In this document: positions 9,540-21,794 of the stretch, piece after piece
How the letters are laid out: every line of letters begins with the position of its first letter
Position numbering within the stretch: position 1 is the first letter of the stretch
Assembly (NCBI GenBank): GCA_022494885.1
Contig: JAGVSM010001158.1
Coordinates: 62,001 to 126,000 of the forward strand
Direction: 5' to 3'
Origin: Micrasema longulum
Taxonomy: Eukaryota > Arthropoda > Insecta > Trichoptera > Brachycentridae
Length of the DNA: 64,000 nucleotides
Notes under the pieces: generated by a model
Told to the model about the DNA's origin: nothing
Databases searched by the model: none
The model's input: the letters and a program-made list of their open reading frames with translations, nothing else
Program-made: the position numbers and the translations under genes

Positions 9540-12255
9540 TGTGGATTAAAGCTTCACTCGTCTTTTATTTATATAATAAAACAGATAAATGTACATTATT
9601 CTTAACATTCTTTCCTTATATATACCTGTACCTAAAAGCTGAAAGGCTGGGAGTCACACTTTTTGAAAAATTGAGTTATCAGTATCATTTTGTTCATATA
9701 TTCAGATTCTATTAATTCTTAAAACATTGGAGTCCTCCGGTACACCACTACTGAAATAGTTTGTTCTAAAACACCAGTAGTGCAGTAATAATACTCCTGT
9801 TTTCATCAAAATTCAACGGTTTACTGGTATTAAAGCTGTGGATACCGAATAAATTTATCATTTTTTATAACAAACTACTTCTGACGCAGTGAGGAATTTT
9901 GCACAAGATTAAGTCTTATTGTAATAATCAACCATACATAACCATTATGTCATTTCTTTTGCTGTTAATTTCATTATTTTAGTTTGCTTTTTTTCACATT
10001 CAATTTACTTTCAATTACTGTTTTATTGCTATAATTATCATGTCATTCAATTTATATTTTCGTGTTATTTTTATAAATAATAAATGTTTTAATATGGCAC
10101 GTAGCGTAATTTAATGTTTTTGCCTTTATAAAGTTTTAGAAAAACATCGTTATTCATTCAATATTCTACATTACTTTTTATATTTTATATTAAAGTCCGA
10201 GGAGGAATTAGGGCACGGGCCGGGCGGTTAGAAAAAAAACCATTCTAGTCCCTTAGTTATTTGATTGGCCATATCTTAAATGTTTTTTCTTAAATATTCT
10301 TATCAATAGCCTATAACTACAAAAAACAGCAATAAATTGTGTTTTTAATTCGAGAGATACATTTGTAAAATTTTTACAACTTCAAACCGTTCTCCTGGAC
10401 AATTTACCAAATGAGACTTCCATCATTTCAGCTTTAAGATACAAATATATGTATGTTTCACTTGATAAAAATAATTTTAAAAAAATATGTACCTAGTTTT
10501 TAAAACTGTGAATATTTTGTTAAATTTCTCTGTTTATTAAGTTAGTCTTTTTTGTTTGTTCTCTAATGAAAAAACATTTCAAAAAAGTATATTGTTTAGT
10601 GTTCTCAGCACGGGTAACCTCAGTGAGGACACATTATTTTTATTATTAATTATAGTTTGTAAGAGAAAAATATGAAGAAAAAAAAAAATAGCATATCTGT
10701 TGCCACTGATGCTTTTGCATTTAAACAAAGTGGACTTCAAATTTTTATTTCAATTTAAAAAAGCATTTTTACGACAAAAGTGGACTTCGGTGTTTCATTC
10801 ACGTATAAAATAGCTTATTGCGATAATTTCTCCATTTATAACTTCAAAACGGCAAAAAGTGGACTCATGTGTTTTATCCTCTAAGGTACAGATTTATGTT
10901 TTTTTTTATGATCGATTTATGTGTAAGGCAATATATACCGTTTATGTAAAATAAATTTGTCTTAATTTTTAAATCAAACACTTGTTTGAGTCGACGATTC
11001 CTTTTCATTTTGTTTTTTAAAACAAATAATTGTACCGTTGTTTCGTCTAATTAGTGCATTTAAAACGGACGTGAAGATTAAACAGACTGCAGTTCCTTAT
11101 ATACGGTTTTACAAGTCTAAGTACTTAAATAATTATTAAATGCATCATGCTTGGCTAGTATATGGATTATAATTATGGAAAAAACAATTGTAAGGTGTAA
11201 GGCTAGGAAGTTACTAAATGATTGGCAATCTGGTTTAGTTTAAAATTAATCGACTGAGTGTTTTATTTAAATACTATGAATATGGTTTATGGAGTCCTAC
11301 AAAATGAATACCAAATAAATAACGAGACTACTTTATGCATGTAAAAATATGAGGTAATTTCTTAATGTTTTTTTACGTTTATCGACTTGTAAAATTGTTG
11401 ACTGTGATTATTTACGTACTCATATTACACGTACGTTTAGGTAAACATATTAAAAAAAATATTTTGCATGTTTTGTTAAGGTATCACATTGATTAAAGAA
11501 TACGGAATGATAAACGGTAGGTAAATTGATGTTAAAACAGGTTATTTCTTTTTCGATGGATAGCTCGTGCCATGAAATGCATTTTTAGGCTGTAAATTAG
11601 GCGCCGTAAAAAGGTTGTTGTTTTATGACCACAACAAAAGAAAATAACTTTAAGAGACCTATAAAATGCGAATATTTTTTCAAGTCAGCCTTATTCCAAC
11701 ACTTGTGTTCATATAAAATTCCATAGATACTTACATTATAGTATGTAAATTTTTATTTTCATAACAGAATTTTGTTATTACAGAATTTCAAGTGTAAAGG
11801 TATTTTGATGCGGCATTAAGAAACGTTTATGAAAAACGCGTGAGTTTGATTTATAAATGTTTAACTTAATCACATAAAAGGAAACTAATAAATGGGATGA
11901 AATTTTGTATTTTACATTTGCTAGGCTGAAAAGAAAAATAAAAATTTTTGAATTTTGGGAAATCAGTTTTTGGAGCCTTTACGAGTACAGCTAGAGGAAA
12001 ATTATGTCACACAAGTGGCTTGTTGTTTTCTTATTTTCATTTACATACATAAATTTAAAAAAAAATCATACATAAAGACCAATAAATACCTTAACACTGA
12101 ATTTTCCATTAAATAATCGTTATTCATTGTTAAAATCTAGCTGTTTCTATATTTTTTATTCAAATTGTAACACGACAATAAAATCCTTTTTTTTCGATTT
12201 TTCATGTTAATTATTTCGTAAAATAACACAAAAAACATAATTTATATATTAACTT
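9540..12255. other. AT-rich stretch without recognisable genes
   Basis: No coding frame, SINE or LINE end could be supported. Three scattered AAAGTGGACT words occur at 10728-10870. Positions 10900-10965 loosely resemble the LINE 3' end at 20580-20800. Confidence 0.4.
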
Positions 12256-12256
12256 A

Positions 12257-12655
12257 AATTTTCTAAACAGATTTACGTACGAAATTTAAAAAAAAACTTT
12301 TAACTAACTAGTATAAATTTTCATAATTTTACTCACTACGAACATAAGTTGCAGATTAAAAAACCTCGGTTTCGGTGGATTTAAATTTATCGAAATGTTT
12401 CTACAATTGGCAACCTTGACGGCCGATTTCCTTAAACCTGAAAATAACACGAAAACCTGCAAATATCAACAAAAAAATTCTAAATAGACTAACGTACGAA
12501 ATTAAAAAAAACTTTTAACTACCCAGTGCAAATTTTCGTAATTTGACTCACTTCGAACATAAGTGGCCGATTTAATAACCTCGATTTCGGTGAATATCAA
12601 TTTATCGACATGTTTCTACAATTGGCAGCCCTGACTGCCAATTCCCTTAAACCTT
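12257..12655. repeat. Tandem duplication, two units of about 183 bp, 217 bp apart
   Basis: Unit 1 (12257-12439) and unit 2 (12474-12655) share ACGTACGAAA, AACTTTTAACTA, CGAACATAAGT, GATTTCGGTG-like text and TGTTTCTACAATTGGCA in the same order. They differ by many substitutions and small gaps, so the duplication is old. No open frame is conserved between the units. Confidence 0.7.
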
Positions 12656-12656
12656 T

Positions 12657-13460
12657 GGACATTTATGTAAATTTGCGGTCAGGAACAAATACGTTCATTT
12701 CACCAATGTTATTTACTATTAATTTGGACAGTTTGACTTTTAATCCTCCTCAAACAGAGGGGAAAGAATTGACAATTTCACGCTCATGACGTCGGGGAAT
12801 GAGACTTTATTACTAAGCGAATAAATTCTACGTAATAAATTTAAAATGTTTTCACAGGCCAAGCCGCGCCGCGCTATGGTAGAAAACGGTCTATCTAGCC
12901 AATCGCCGCGTTTCTCAATATTTTTTGTTTCTTGACGGTAAAGCGATCAGTCTTACGCTTCAGATGCTATTGCAGAGACTATAATATTATGTTGTAGTGT
13001 CTTCCTTATCCTCAAAGCGTCTGTATCCATTATAAGCCTCAACCCTTATAAGCGTCTGTGTCCGTTTCAAGTGACAGCTACAAAATCTATGATAGTTTTT
13101 AACACGAACTAAATTTAGTGTTGCGGCGAAAGTGAAAAAGAAGATCGATAGTTTAGCTATATTTTTCGCTCACACACAAAACATAGGAATGTTGTGGACC
13201 CCGTGGCCGTCAGTTTGTATATTGACAAGTTAGAGCTTGACGGCAGCTCGAGTAATTTGGTAAATTAAATTATTTTCGAATATTGGTAAGTTTGTTTTAC
13301 ATGTTTGTAGTTTCTTTCGTATGTTCATTATTTTTTTCTTGAAATTGCAATGAAAAATATCGTATGTCATTTTTATCTGACACTGCCGATTTTTTATTGG
13401 TCCAAAAAACCGGACACTGCCGAAAATACATATAGGAAGTATATAGTTATTTGTACACAC
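12657..13460. other. Unassigned sequence with a SINE-C scrap
   Basis: No gene is supported. Positions 12946-12985 contain GATCAGTCTTACGCTTCAGA, a piece of the SINE-C body in inverted orientation. A short hairpin GCCGTCA/TGACGGC lies at 13206-13245. Confidence 0.4.
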
Positions 13461-13469
13461 TTATATTAT

Positions 13470-13865
13470 TAAATTATTATTACTTCTACTATTATCACGC
13501 CTTTTATCCATAGAGGCAGGTAGAGAGAATATCTTGGCATGCATTTCTAGTTTCTTCCACATTCATACATCTTGTCATACATGCCTTTCGGTTCTGCCTG
13601 ATTTTGATATGACCAGACTTGGGATTTTGGTTTATCTGATAATGTCACGTCTTCCTTGGTCGTTTTCCTCTCACGTTGCCGTTCATTTTTGCCATATATA
13701 CTTGTTTTATTAGTTTTTCGTCGTCCATACGTTCTACAGATTTACACTATCGCCTGATTTCATCATTCGTAACCCTATCATACATTGATTTTCCACAAAT
13801 TCGTCTAAATGATTGCATTTCGACCGCGTTCACTCGGCTTTCATCCGTCTTCTGCCAGGTCCAAA
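13470..13865 (-). pseudogene. RTE-like LINE 3' end, second copy
   Basis: The minus strand contains KTDESRVNAVEMQSFRRICG, then KSMYDRVTNDEIRR, the same protein segment as at 690-800 on the plus strand. The 3' non-coding end matches 1000-1110 and runs out into a TAA-rich tract near 13470-13490. It is strongly truncated at 5'. It keeps the Cys codon that became a stop in the first copy. Confidence 0.85.
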
Positions 13866-14034
13866 TATTAAATTTAAAAAAAAATGAATACAGCAATATC
13901 CGTTTAAAAGGACAAAGAAAAATTCTAAAAATCATAAAAAATAAAAAAACTCTTTTGACAGGCACTATGAGCTTAATATTCCGTTATTTTGTTAATTGTC
14001 ATGATATAGGTTTAAAACGTGCTCTGTGTAATTA

Positions 14035-14155
14035 CTCGATGTGGTGCATAGGGCACTGCGTTGGTTAACCTAATGTACCGTATTTCGATTATCTTTATCA
14101 TGAAGATAAGGTGATCAGTCCTTCACTTCATGTGTCAGTTTGGGAAGAATGAAAT
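14035..14155 (-). mobile_element. SINE-C 3' body, inverted
   Basis: GTGGTGCATAGGGCACTGCG, then CATGAAGATAAGGTGATCAG, match the inverted body seen at 17215-17330 and 34130-34250. The head is missing. Confidence 0.7.
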
Positions 14156-14266
14156 AAATAAAAATAAAAAAAAACATATACATAAAACATTATCTTGAAT
14201 CTTGACGTCACAACAACCAAGGCTAAACCCGTCGCGTTTTTCTAGCAACGTCCTTTTTAGTAACAC

Positions 14267-14489
14267 TTTGTATCTCGGAGCCGTGTAAACACGTGATTAT
14301 ATAACCACGCGTTATGTCCCGGTCCCGTGTGAACACGTGATTTACCAGCTGTTCAAAAAAGTCAATTTTATTGACATCTAATGACTTTTATTAGTAATTT
14401 TTCGCTACTGGTATACAAGTTAAAAACACGGGACCGGGACACAACGTGTGGTTATTATAACCACGTGTTTACACGGGTTTCGGGATACA
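14267..14489. mobile_element. Foldback MITE with CACGTG-rich arms
   Basis: Arms of about 65 bp begin CTTTGTATCTCGGAGCCGTG and end with the complement GGGATACAAAG. CACGTG hexamers occur in both arms, and CCCGGTCCCGTG pairs with CACGGGACCGGG. The loop is AT-rich. CA on both sides may be the target duplication, which is too short to be convincing. The frame beginning at 14448 lies partly within the right arm and is not a gene. Confidence 0.75.
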
Positions 14490-14900
14490 AAGCACAAAAA
14501 AAGGAGTGAGACGCTGTGGGTATATGTGCAAACATTGCAATGCGCAATGCGCTATGTGGTTCTCCATAAAGGCCAATGTTGGCAAAAATATCATACAATA
14601 ATGACTTTTAAAATTGTTTCAAATAAATACGAGAAGTAAGAATTGATTTAACCTGGTATTTTTATAATTATGACACTTTCAAGAAACCCTTCACAAACCA
14701 TATAATTTCACAAAAATGGGCCGGGCACAGGGTAAATTCTATGTGTATTCGGCCGGTGCTCAAAGTGTTAAATTTCTTTTTCACATTTATGTATAAAAAC
14801 ATTTCTCTACAATATCCATATTGATTTCAAAAATACAATTAATTATTCTTAATCCATTTCATATATTTTTATCGGTATTCGTAGTATGTAATATTTCCCC

Positions 14901-14942
14901 ATGTGTAAATGTATATGTGTAAATGTATATGTGTAAATGTAT
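14901..14942. repeat. Minisatellite, 14-bp unit, three copies
   Basis: ATGTGTAAATGTAT is repeated three times without mismatch. Confidence 0.95.
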
Positions 14943-15204
14943 ATAGTACATATATTATAATTTTGGAAGAAACATAGTGAGGTGTGAGACAAGGTGGTTA
15001 CATTATTTGGCAATTTGGTTTAGTTTAAAATTAGTCGACTTAAATCACTGGTTGATTTAAATATTAAGATTATAATATTGAGAGTTCTAAAAATTGAACC
15101 AAATGAATTAAAAATGAAATTATTTCTCAATTTTTGTTCATGTTTATCGACTTTAAAAGTTTTTGACTGTATTTAACTAAATTCTTCAATCTGTTGACGA
15201 TTGT

Positions 15205-16370
15205 GAAATTAAAGTGCTAAAACTTTTATTTTATTTTATTTAAATAAAAACTAAAATGCTAAAGATCTATAAAAATATAAATAAATGTTTTTAAATAACC
15301 TTAAATCAAAACTATTACTCAATGGGAAAAAGGAAAAAAGAGGAAAGTAGGAGAGATTAAGGAAGAGAAAGGAGATGTTTCTTCAGACGTGATTTAAACA
15401 GAGATAATTTAGTAATGTCTTTGATGGTGGATGAGAGATGATTCCACAGTCGAGCCGCATGGACACTATATGAGTTGAGAAGTAAAGGAATTGTGGATGG
15501 GTATTAAGAGAGTGCCTTGAGCATTAGAACGAAGAGGTAAATCATGAATTGATAAACGTTGAAATTTTTCACGCAGTAATAAAGGAGCGTTAAGACTAAG
15601 AAGTGAGAGGGAGTGATAGGTCTCACTGCTGTCTAATTTTGAGCCATTTCAATTGCCTACGATAATTAGAAATGTGGTCATATTTCCTAAGACCAACAAT
15701 GTACGTTGTGCATGTATTCTGCAGTCGTTCAAGTTTATCGAGTTGCTCACAGCTTAAATCAGTCACGGAAATATCAGCGTAATCTAGAATGGGTAGTAGT
15801 AATGCTTATACGAGAGTGCATTTAGTATTAATGGGCAAGAATTTTTACAACCTTCTAAGTGAGTGTGGACTAAAAAATATTTTGCGGCTTAATTCAATAG
15901 TATAAGCTTGCCAGCTTAGATGTTCATCTTCTAGTACTTTTACAGATTTTTTACGGATTTCCTGTAAAGAATATAGGTACCATTGACATAAAGAGGATTA
16001 AGTGAAGATACGTGCAGCCTACTAAGCAATCTTTGACTACCCGCAAACATAATTTGTGCTTTAGATGGGTTTATGAGTAAACCATACTCTTTTGTCTATG
16101 TTGACACACAATTCAGTGTATTAGACATCGATTCTATTGCTTCGCTGGTGCTTTCAGGTCTGCAATGAAGATATAGTTGTAAATCGTTTGTTTAGAGATG
16201 ATATGAACAATTGAGACATTCTGCTATCGGATTGATAAACAGGGAAAATAGTAATCGTGACAAAACTCCACCTTGAGGTACTCCAGCGACAATATCAACC
16301 CATTCCAATTGATGATCTGGTGTCTTGAGGCATTGTTCGATACTCTGTGAAGAAAAATCATCGCAGGGAC
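15205..16370 (-). pseudogene. LINE reverse transcriptase, family L2, decayed
   Basis: The minus strand starts near 16365 and includes AGVPQGGVLSRLLFSLFINP, the RT palm block that precedes the catalytic YADD region. Many stops and frameshifts follow. Recognisable residues continue to the C-terminus (SYSVHAARLWNHLSSTIKDI near 15475-15420, then SRLKKHLLSLP). The same family, better preserved, is at 58147-58563. The 3' UTR runs to a TTTTATTTTATTT tract at about 15215. The ancestral protein would have needed at least 350 residues from the palm block to the end; none of the frame is now continuous. Confidence 0.85.
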
Positions 16371-17210
16371 AAAAGTCGTCATTCCTTTATTTAAACCTAT
16401 ATAGGTAACTTTTCATGGCATTTAATAATTTAATGCCAAACACAAAATACTCAAAATGTTAAACAAAATTTTAAATAAAAATAACTGCACACCCTAATAG
16501 TGTATCGAGAGATTATTTTGAAAAATATATATAAATTAATGAACGTTGTACTTTATATAATTGGTACACATATTTTATATATTTTTATGTATTTTATTAC
16601 TTTATTTTTGTTTTTTATTGTATATTTTACTATATTATTTATGTTTAAGTAACACGTATTCTTAGCACATACATATTTGTATGGTGACGATTTATAATTT
16701 CTGACATTTGATTAGCTAGGCATTTATAATTGAGTAGTTTTAGTTTTTTTTGTTATTGTCGCATTAGTAAAGAACTACTTGTTTTTTAAAAGATAAAAAA
16801 TCTCCATCTTAGAACAGGCTGAGCCATGTTAGATGGAGACTATCCTAAACAGAAAACACTCCGTTTTCATTTTCTATTTACATGTTTTATAAAGATTCCA
16901 TGTAATTAAATATTCATACTTATTTTATCTTTTAAACTGATAAGAAAAAAAATATATATATATATTCTTATACAATATTTTTATGGCTTATTGATGTAAC
17001 TGAAGGCATAAAATGTCATTATAACTATGACCATAATATCTGAAATAGAACAAAAAATGGAAATACGTGTATCTGCAAAATAACTATTTATGGTTTACGA
17101 CGGTCTACCACCGATGCCTTTAATTTAGCGATAGATTTAACTTATTTTGATGAAGTGATAAATATTTACGATGCAATCGTAAAAAAAATATCACTTTTTA
17201 CAAAAATTAA
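16371..17210. other. AT-rich stretch with one hairpin
   Basis: The only structure is a hairpin at 16800-16840 (TCTCCATCT with AGATGGAGA, inner GGCTGAGCC). It resembles a LINE 3' UTR stem, but no coding remnant lies next to it. Confidence 0.4.
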
Positions 17211-17211
17211 T

Positions 17212-17464
17212 TCTTCATGCCCTTTCCGCACCGAATGGTGCATAGAGCACTACATTTGTACACCAATCATAGCGTATCTTAATCATTTTTGTTTAATGAA
17301 GGTAAGGTAATCAGTCTGACGCTTCAGGAGACTAGAGACTACGAAATATTCTAGTGTAAGAACACCCTTTAAAATAAATATTTCACATCAACTATGTCGG
17401 GAATCGAACCCGAGACCTCTTGCATTCTAGGCAAACACGCTGACCATTACACCACTAGGCCGAC
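17212..17464 (-). mobile_element. SINE-C, nearly full length, inverted
   Basis: Read from 17464 downward, it has head GGCCTAGTGGTGTAATGGTC, B box GGGTTCGATTCCCGAC, then ATGTGAAATATTTATT and the 3' body to GGTGCGGAAAGGGCATGA. It ends directly at the family's usual 3' boundary and lacks the upstream leader. Confidence 0.85.
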
Positions 17465-17614
17465 TATATATATTCTACAGTTACACAATATTTAATAAAT
17501 ACCATAATAATAAACACATGTTTGGCAATTCTACAGTATCTGAGAGCTTCTTAAAAATATACGGTATTTATGATACGTAAATATAAGTAAAAAATCATAG
17601 AAATATTGAGAAAG

Positions 17615-17997
17615 CAGGTATTTCATTTAACAATGTTTGAGTATGTCCAAATGCTTGCAGACTAGCTGGATTTTCTCCCTAGGGAGTTATTTATATTTAT
17701 TTCTACAGAGAGGGAAAACATTTTTGAGAAGGGAATATAGAAGTCTAGGCATTTACAGGGCTTATGAACTGTCATTGGCAAAATGGTGAATGTTACACAG
17801 TATGTAAAGTGGCCACTTAACCCAGTCAATGATAGGTCTGAAGCCCTGTGAATCCCTAGACTTCCATATTCCCTTCTCAAAAATGTTTTCCCTCTCTGTT
17901 GAAATAGATTTAAATATGAATAACTCCCTAGGGAGGAAATCCAGCCAGTCTGCAATTATTTGAACATACTCAAACATTGTTGAATTAACTACCTGGT
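17615..17997. mobile_element. Palindromic repeat family P, long foldback copy
   Basis: Arms of about 175 bp pair from CAGGTA (left) to TACCTG (right). They include CAATGTTTGAGTATGT, TCCCTAGGGAG, GGGAATATAGAAGTCTAGGC and their complements. The two overlapping minus-strand frames at 17662-18034 are products of the palindrome, not genes. This copy shows the outer termini of the family best. Confidence 0.8.
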
Positions 17998-18034
17998 AAA
18001 AGAAGAAGCATAAAAAATGGAAAATTGTTTTCAA

Positions 18035-18330
18035 GCGTTGCCTAGTAGGTGATTTGGTTCAGCCGGATGAATCTCACCCACGTGATAAAGGTTTCAACTT
18101 TTTTACTTCACAAAAGTCAACAGATGGAAGAGTTGAGGAATTTCGGATGTTTAAACATAGGCAGAATGGTGAATGTTACACAGTGTGTAAAGTGGCCACT
18201 TAAACCAGCCAATGACAGGTCATAAGCCCTGTGAATGCATAGATTTTCATACTCGCTTCTCAAAAATGTATTCCCTCTCTGTTAAAATAAATTTAAAGAT
18301 ATTTAACTATATATTAATTTTATAATATCT
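18035..18330 (-). repeat. Palindromic repeat family P, copy adjoining the foldback
   Basis: It contains TTCACAAAAGTCAACAGATG, GGCAGAATGGTGAATGTTAC and AAAGTGGCCACTTAAACCAG, in reverse order to the copy at 3175. It starts 40 bp after the foldback copy ends, so one was probably inserted into the other. Confidence 0.7.
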
Positions 18331-18339
18331 TTTCATTTC

Positions 18340-18830
18340 TTATTTATTTATTTATTATATATATACGGCCTAAGCCAATTACAACAGTTACATGAAGAAA
18401 CATAAATGCAAGAAAATGACCAAAAAGAACATAAAACTGTTTACCAAAGACAAACAAGGGCAAAACAATAATAGTATCCAATATATTAAAAAAAACGAAA
18501 GATCAAAAACTTTGAGCTAAACCATGCCAATCCAACTTCATCCCACACTGTTTAGTCGCGAAGAGATCTACGAAAAGCCTGAAGATCTATCCCAAAAAAA
18601 TCGTTTGATGAATTGACTGATCTATACATTCTGGACATTGGGGCATAAAAACCAAAGTTGCTCTTAGAAGATTTTATAAATAGCAGATTTTGACGTCTGG
18701 TGACACGGTTGGGAACATGAAAAGAAATTGATTGCAACAGAGATGGGACATCACTTAAAACATTAAGTATTTTGAAAATGCATATAAGGTCCATCTCAGT
18801 TCCACGTCTCTCTCTTATCTTTTACATTTG
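18340..18830 (-). pseudogene. LINE C-terminus and 3' UTR, family L3, copy 1
   Basis: The minus-strand frame 18794-18552 reads MDLICIFKILNVLSDVPSLL, FHVPNRVTRRQNLLFIKSSK, SNFGFYAPMSRM and ends RRSLRD then stop. The spacing (basic RVTRRQNLLF, then YAPMSRM) is that of the tail of non-LTR reverse transcriptases. The 3' UTR runs from 18551 to 18365 and ends in (TTTA)n at 18340-18360. Further copies lie at 26800, 28525, 29775, 30205 and 53870. Confidence 0.8.
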
Positions 18831-18834
18831 TAAT

Positions 18835-20225
18835 ATTTAACATAATTAAATTTATTGTCTTAAGCGTAAACAATTTTTTTGGTTTGTGTATGGGTGTCCT
18901 ACACTAAGATACAAAGAAATTGTCAATATTTCTGTACGCACTGTTTTTTTACCCGATAAATAAATTAATACTAAGCTTAGTTTTTGTATTCCTGCCTGGC
19001 AAAATGCAGTTTCGACAGTATACGTAAAGACCATAGACACTCGTATATCAGTAGAAAATCTCATTCTATTGCTTCTGTTTGTTCGATACCGTGCACCGAA
19101 GTGGTATTAATATTGATGTACGACAGAATAAAGATAGTTTCTGGGTAGGCATTCAGATTTCATATTGCGATCGTTTATCTCGCCTACAAAACAGGGATGG
19201 TCCTACGTTTTGTGGAAGTATAAGTAGGTCTATTCAGGTAGGTATAAACACGCAAATGAATTCTCTTGTTCCCAAGTAATTTATTCATACACATTTACAT
19301 TCAGGGTGATATAAAGTTCTTGAGGTCACCGTCTACAGGATGGCCATCAAATAAAGAACTTTACTTTAAACGAAATACATTTATTATGTCAGTGCGTTTG
19401 CTCACCATGCAAATGGTTTCCAGTTGATTTCCGAAAAGGTTGAAAAAAACTAATTTTACAAACATTCCATTTCCACAAACCAATAGGTAAAATGTCATAT
19501 CTGTATCGTAGAGAATAAAACACGGCAGTCACTTTTTCGCTGTTTTGAAGTTTTTGATGTTTTCTCACTAGTCTACATACAATACAAGACTTGATATATC
19601 TCTCTTATTTCGCCACCTTCAGACCAGCCCTTTCGAAAGCGGTTAGGGCTGATCTGAAGGTCAGTCTAAAAGCCAATAAGATATTGTTTTAAATTGAATA
19701 TTACAACCAGAATTATCTTCTTTTTTCAAAAAAAGAGAATACAATCCTATAAAAAAAGGTTTCAACAAAAATAAATATTTTTTTTTTTAAAGTATTACCG
19801 AAGGCATAATTTTAAGTAGAAATAAAGGAAAATGACACAAAAACGTATGTGATTTAAAATGCTTGTATTTTTTTTCAAAAACAAAAAATTAAAATTTGGC
19901 CGCGGCCACTTTTATGTTAAATGTATCATCTTCAAATTATTACACTAATTTTTTGTTCAAAACTTAGTCTTTATTGAGATCCCAGATACCTAAGTTTAGT
20001 CTAAATTTGAAATGGTGTAATCTACCAGTCTAAAAGTAACTATATTTTAGTTACATAAAAAAATTAAGTATATTTTTCAACATAAATACCTTTAAACAAT
20101 ATTGTTTTCATCTAATTTACGTTTTTTTTTAATTTTGTTTATTGCGCGATTAAAAGAAAACATTCGTTTTAAAATGGCAAAATTGTATGATTTCCTAATT
20201 TTGCGATTGTTTTTCCAGACTACAG
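18835..20225. other. Unassigned stretch with one strong hairpin
   Basis: No host gene is supported. A GC-rich hairpin at 19616-19660 has CCTTCAGA and CAGCCCT pairing with AGGGCTG and TCTGAAGG. The plus-strand frame at 19079-19279 has no recognisable domain. Confidence 0.4.
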
Positions 20226-20264
20226 CTTTAAGACACATATATTATTGAGACGTAATATCTGTTG

Positions 20265-20370
20265 ATCATTTAAAGTGGTCAATTTAACCTGCCAATGACA
20301 AGTTATAAGCCCTGTAAATGCCTTGACTTGCATATCCCGTTCTCAAAAAGGTGATTCCTCTGTTGATCTA
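20265..20370 (-). repeat. Palindromic repeat family P, partial
   Basis: It contains CCAATGACAAGTTATAAGCC, then CTGTAAATGCCTTGACTTGC, one arm of the family. Confidence 0.65.
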
Positions 20371-20579
20371 AAAAAAATGGATTTATAAAGTCATATGTGA
20401 AAGATCAAAGCGAATAGTTTGGCAATAATTGACTTAATCTCTATTGCAATAAATAAATTAATGATATTATATTTTAACCCGTAAATGCATCGTGATGAAA
20501 ATTTCAAAACAAACAAACCATCACGCCGTTTTGTTTTTGATTTATTTGGTTCTGGACTGGATGGTTATAAAACGAGACA

Positions 20580-20800
20580 GATAAAAATGTTTTTCTTTTT
20601 TACTTTTTCATATTTATATATACATTTCGTTAATATTTTTGGTTGCTTATGGGGTGCTATTGTTAAAGTTATGAAATTTTATAATTTTTTGCTATGTATT
20701 TATATATGTGCGTGTGTATTTTTTTTTCATTTTTATGTTCAATATATGTTAAAGGCAATTTATGCCGCTTATGTAAAAATAAATCAATAAATAAATAATT
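20580..20800 (+). repeat. LINE 3' UTR, family L4
   Basis: TTCAATATATGTTAAAGGCA, then a TTTATGCCGCTTATGTAAAA-like end, is followed by AATAAATCAATAAATAAAT. The complement of this end recurs at 25195-25400, 26640-26760, 28740-28830 and 43785-43965, each carrying the CCTTTAACATATAT block or the next block towards 5'. No coding part is attached here. Confidence 0.65.
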
Positions 20801-21296
20801 TTCAAAAACGAAAATAAGGGTACAAATTTTCCACGCTGACTTGAAAATTTAGATTAATTTTATTTATTTGGTGGACTAACAATGAAAAAATAATACATAA
20901 CACACATAAATATTGAAACAATAAAAAAAATAGACAATACTTATTTTTTATCAATAACATGTAAACACCAACTAAATACATATTTGTATAAAATGATCAA
21001 AATAAAAGATTAAATCGAATTAAAATTATTGTAAAAATTAAAATAAAATTGCCAAAACTGTACGAATTAATAAATAAATAAACATGAATAAAATACGCTT
21101 TTAAATAAAATTAACAATAAAAATTACAATAATTAAATTATTTAAAAAAAAATACTAATAAAATCAATAAACGAAATATCCATCGAAACAAAACCAGCAA
21201 TGTAATCCATCAAAATTAAATGCACAAAATTAATATATCAATATAAAAACGCATTTTGTGTACACTTCTTAAACCTATGGATACGTGTCATTTGTT

Positions 21297-21362
21297 TTAC
21301 CAATGCATCGCCCTATGGACTCGCCTTGATTTGGCGCGTATAGGGAAGTATTGACGATTTTT
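21297..21362 (+). mobile_element. SINE-C 3' scrap
   Basis: ACCAATGCATCGCCCTATGG and TAGGGAAGTATTGACGA match the SINE-C 3' body with a small internal change. Confidence 0.5.
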
Positions 21363-21644
21363 TCTGACTGCCCTGTTTACATAACAACAGGCGGTGTTCT
21401 TAAGTTCCTTTCGCTCAGTTCAGGGGTCACCGTGGTGGACGTATTCCTGTACCAAGTTGGACCCTTTTCCATATCAAAGAACTCGCATAATGGATAGATT
21501 TATTTGTTTTCAACTCTTTTTTAGTACAACATTCTCCCTTTCATATCATTTTGATGGTCCCAACATAAATGTTTATTGCAAGAGAGATAAGGTATATTGC
21601 CAAGCTATTCGCTATGATCTTCCACGTAAGATTTTTTAGATCAA

Positions 21645-21790
21645 AATTTGTTGCAACAGAGGGAAATAAAATTGAGAAGGGAACATGAAAGTCGGTTAAA
21701 TAGAAGGTTCAAGACTTGTCATTGGCTGGTTTAAGTGGTCACTTTGTAACATTCACCATTCTGCCCACGTTTTAACATCCTCATTTATAT
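21645..21790 (+). repeat. Palindromic repeat family P, partial
   Basis: GCAACAGAGGGAAATAAAAT, GTCATTGGCTGGTTTAAGTG and ACATTCACCATTCTGCCCAC appear in the family order. Confidence 0.7.
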
Positions 21791-21794
21791 AAAG

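Noticed and set aside
13676..14068. Open frame of 130 codons on the plus strand
   Set aside because: Its first half is antisense to the RTE-like LINE copy at 13470-13865 and the end runs into an inverted SINE-C; no domain.
16800..16840. Hairpin considered as a hammerhead-like motif
   Set aside because: It has CTGAGCC but no GAAA strand or third stem; it is a simple hairpin.
17662..18034. Two overlapping minus-strand frames
   Set aside because: Both lie in a 383-bp palindrome, which produces paired open frames by itself.
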